DNA of 43,783 nt from the NCBI GenBank assembly GCA_026415325.1, contig JAOAHH010000098.1, positions 1 through 43,783 on the forward strand, written 5' to 3'. The notes under the pieces were generated by a model, which saw nothing but the letters and a program-made list of their open reading frames with translations, was not told the DNA's origin and made no database searches. Below are positions 41,378 to 43,783 of the stretch, one piece after another (the stretch's first letter is position 1; the number at the start of each line of letters is the position of its first letter). The DNA is from Thermodesulfobacteriota bacterium. Lineage in GTDB: Bacteria; Desulfobacterota; WTBG01; CAIYCZ01; CAIRTM01. The translations under genes and the position numbers were made by a program.

Positions 41378-43783
41378 CTACTCGACCTCTGCATCAAGCT
41401 GCGCATAACGCTGCCGCAGAAGCTCATGCTGCTCAGGAGTTGCCTGCCAGAAACCGCGGCTTGCCGCCTCTGCCATGCGCCGGGTCAAAGACAAGGTTGC
41501 ATGGGGATTGTTTTGCTTCATCCGGTTAAACAGTTCTTCATCCTCCAGAAACCGCTCGCACACCCGGTCAAACAGCGATGACGGCACACCGACCGTTGCT
41601 GCAATCCCGACGAGGTTGGTCACGCGCTCCTCAATCTTTTTTGCGCCGTGGATGTCATGGGCAAGCATGCCGTCAATCCACGCAGGATTCAGCATCCGCG
41701 TGGTTGCCCAGCGCCGCACTTCCTCGCCTGCTTCTGCCACTCTCGGGTGCCGCCGCGCCGTATCGCCGACAAGGCAGTGGGGCTTTATGCCGCGCAGGTT
41801 CTCGACCGCGCGGCATGCGCCACCGAGAAATTCATAGTAATGGTCAAGATCCCCGATCTTATACTCCTGACCGTCAATGACCTGCGATAACATATCGGTT
41901 CGGGCAAACAGCTCGCCGAGCGCTTCTTGCGCCTGCACACCGCTTCTGGTGTTGCCGTAAGAATACGCCATGGCATGGTGATAGAGTGCGCCGATATCGC
42001 GGGGATCAGACCAGCGGCTTTCCGTAACATGATCAGGTATTGCGGTGCCGTACTCTTCAGGTTTCGGCCCGAAAATGCGGCAAAGCTGCTCTCCATGGTG
42101 TTTTCGGAGCGGATTCATCGCATGCGGTTCGTCTCGCGCGGCAATGGTTTGGATGAGCTTGTCAATGTCGCGCACGAGGGTCGGAAACATATCCCGGAAA
42201 AACCCGCAGATCATAAGATAGACGTCAATGCGCGGCCTGCCGAGCTCCTCAATCGGCACCACGTCAAATGCCGGAAGCCACCCGGAGTTTTCTTTCATCC
42301 GGGCGCCGACAAGATAGAGAAACACGCCGATGGTTTCACCGCCGCTGCGGGCAGTTTCAAATCCCCACAGCACCAGCCCTATGGTTTTTGGTAGGGTGCC
42401 GTGGTGGTGCCGGTACTGCTCGAGAAGCTGGCGGCCGAGCACCTCACCGCGGGCAACGGCATCAGGAAACGGAATGCGCGTGGGGTCAAAACTGCAGCCG
42501 TTGCGGCCCGTGGGATACACCTGCGGGGAGCGGAGGCTGTCTGCCAAAAGTCCCGGCTCGACATACCGACCGTCGAGCGCCTGCACGAGGGTTTCAAGTT
42601 CACGGCCGGCAAGAAAATCCTGCGCTATTTTTTTGAGCGTTTGCGTAAGCCATTGGTGCTGCTCAGGGGACAGGTGTTGCGCAGCCTCGCGGGGCAGCTC
42701 ACCTGAGGTGACAAACAACTGTGCCCAGTGAACGAGCGTGTCAAACACCTCCGGAGGTCTGCCGTTGCACAAATCCGCAAGGCATATCCCTGCAATCGGC
42801 CGGGTGAAGAGCTGGGCAAGATAGGCAACAAGGCTTGAGCCGTCTTTGTGCGCGCCGAACACATGCAGGCCTTTTGGAATGGCGGCATGCTTGAGCTCGT
42901 GCAGTTCATCGGCAAGCGAATCAATATCCTGCGCCGGCATATCAAGTGCTGCAGCGCGCTGGAAAACAGCCGCGCGCAGTTCCTGCTTTCTGTCCTCGGA
43001 TATGCCGGGATCGCGGCTTCGCTCGATGAGATCGAGCAGTTCCTGATATTCGCCATACAGCCCCGCAGGAACAAAATCAGGAAGGTGGTGGGTTATGAGG
43101 CATGCCTGCAAACGGCGGCGCGCAATGGAGCCTTCAGAAGGATTTGCAATCGTGTAGATATAAAGATGCGGCATGTCGCCGCGTAGAACATCGGGAAAAC
43201 ATTGGCTGCTCAAGCCGAGCTGTTTTCCCGGCAAAAACTCTGCGGTTCCGTGCGTGCCGACATGCACCACAGCATGCACCGACCTCTTCAAGTATTCATA
43301 TACGGCAATGTACTGATGGTGAGGCGGCAGTGCCGTATCGTGCAGCGTTTTGCTGTCTGCTGCACCGGGCATCCGTGCAGGCTGAAACACGACAAGCACG
43401 TTCCCGTACCATCTGCCCGGAATCCTGAACCCCTCGGCATCTGCCATAATAGTTCCTGGCGGGGGGCCGAACACGTCGGTTACGCGATTGCGGCATGCTT
43501 CGGGAAGCTGTTTCCATGCCAGTTCGTATTCTCCAACTGAAAGCCGCAGCCCTTGCCATGAGCCGGTGCCGTTCTCGTTATGGATATTGTCTGCAAGCAA
43601 TTCCCGGAGCGGATCGACAGCGCCGTTATCTCCTGTCCTATAGCCGCATGCAGCAAGGTGTCGAAGGATTGCCTGAATGCTTTTTGCGGTATCAAGGTAG
43701 CTTGCATTGCCGGCATGGGCAGCTCCCGGCGGATAGTCATAGATTACGAGCGCGATTTTTTTGCGCTCCCGCGGGATGTGCCG
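41378..43783 (-). CDS. cobN: Cobaltochelatase CobN subunit, partial (N-terminus beyond the edge)
   Basis: CobN is the large subunit of the ATP-dependent aerobic-type cobaltochelatase, and close homologues also occur as magnesium chelatase H. The open frame runs to the right edge without a start, so at least about 800 C-terminal residues are present. Family blocks include KKIALVIYDYPPGAAHAGNA, HAVVHVGTHGTAEFLPGKQ, YIYTIANPSEGSIARRR, GFETARSGGETIGVFLYL and, near the end, RTDMLSQVIDGQEYKIGD. It ends at 41378. The cobaltochelatase reading fits with the B12-dependent reductase nrdJ in the same window. The neighbouring upstream genes, outside the window, would decide between Co and Mg chelation. 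Confidence 0.92.
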   Translation of the reverse strand, partial: RHIPRERKKIALVIYDYPPGAAHAGNASYLDTAKSIQAILRHLAACGYRTGDNGAVDPLRELLADNIHNENGTGSWQGLRLSVGEYELAWKQLPEACRNRVTDVFGPPPGTIMADAEGFRIPGRWYGNVLVVFQPARMPGAADSKTLHDTALPPHHQYIAVYEYLKRSVHAVVHVGTHGTAEFLPGKQLGLSSQCFPDVLRGDMPHLYIYTIANPSEGSIARRRLQACLITHHLPDFVPAGLYGEYQELLDLIERSRDPGISEDRKQELRAAVFQRAAALDMPAQDIDSLADELHELKHAAIPKGLHVFGAHKDGSSLVAYLAQLFTRPIAGICLADLCNGRPPEVFDTLVHWAQLFVTSGELPREAAQHLSPEQHQWLTQTLKKIAQDFLAGRELETLVQALDGRYVEPGLLADSLRSPQVYPTGRNGCSFDPTRIPFPDAVARGEVLGRQLLEQYRHHHGTLPKTIGLVLWGFETARSGGETIGVFLYLVGARMKENSGWLPAFDVVPIEELGRPRIDVYLMICGFFRDMFPTLVRDIDKLIQTIAARDEPHAMNPLRKHHGEQLCRIFGPKPEEYGTAIPDHVTESRWSDPRDIGALYHHAMAYSYGNTRSGVQAQEALGELFARTDMLSQVIDGQEYKIGDLDHYYEFLGGACRAVENLRGIKPHCLVGDTARRHPRVAEAGEEVRRWATTRMLNPAWIDGMLAHDIHGAKKIEERVTNLVGIAATVGVPSSLFDRVCERFLEDEELFNRMKQNNPHATLSLTRRMAEAASRGFWQATPEQHELLRQRYAQLDAEVE

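Overview
The window reads as a chromosomal segment of an anaerobic or facultatively anaerobic Gram-negative bacterium. The envelope is Gram-negative: lipobox lipoproteins, a BamE-like protein, a predicted outer-membrane barrel and MltG. The anaerobic indicators are a membrane-bound uptake [NiFe] hydrogenase with its maturation set, an adenosylcobalamin-dependent ribonucleotide reductase and a four-subunit 2-oxoacid:ferredoxin oxidoreductase. TrmFO and the overall gene mix would fit Desulfobacterota, Nitrospirota or a related uncultured lineage. I cannot name the taxon from sequence alone. There are no rRNA or tRNA genes, no CRISPR array and no intact mobile element; only the 3' end of a decayed transposase sits at the left edge.

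Layout. 0-2 kb: transposase remnant, then a minus-strand trio of lipoproteins (one BamE-like, two paralogues). 2-8 kb: membrane-anchored sulfotransferase, ABC-F ATPase, cysteine synthase (plus strand) and trmFO. 8-11.4 kb: topA and dprA, with a good promoter upstream of dprA, so dprA-topA is probably one unit that may run on into trmFO. 11.5-24 kb: a leftward run, probably one operon: hyaA-hyaB-hyaC, a terminator-like hairpin, then hyaD-hypA-hypC, a beta-barrel gene, hypD-hypB-hypF-hypE, yjbQ and tatD. Together these make a Tat-exported, membrane-anchored hydrogenase, its cytochrome b and the complete HypABCDEF Ni/Fe(CN)2CO assembly pathway plus the large-subunit endopeptidase.

24-31 kb: divergent from the hydrogenase is an unusual exported thioredoxin-like/FMN-binding fusion with CxxC, CxxCH and SGAT motifs; then nrdJ, an unrecognised secreted protein and an MgtC/SapB-DUF4010 membrane protein. 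31-35.5 kb: mltG and ruvX, and a nitrilase plus an acyl-CoA-ligase-like protein (degenerate A3 motif) under their own promoter and terminator. 35.5-39.4 kb: a leftward operon korD-korA-korB-korC, ACT-domain protein, small CxxC protein and cvpA from a near-consensus promoter. 39.6-41.2 kb: a low-constraint zone with a frameshifted zinc-ribbon gene, palindromic repeats and a frameshifted MNT/HEPN pair. 41.4 kb to the right edge: the C-terminal part of cobN, which with nrdJ points to a cobalamin-using organism.

Most promising for follow-up: the thioredoxin/FMN fusion beside the hydrogenase, the hairpins that partition the hydrogenase operon, the barrel gene embedded among the hyp genes, and the ligase with the altered A3 loop. 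Single-base homopolymer indels break four accessory genes while all the long genes stay intact.
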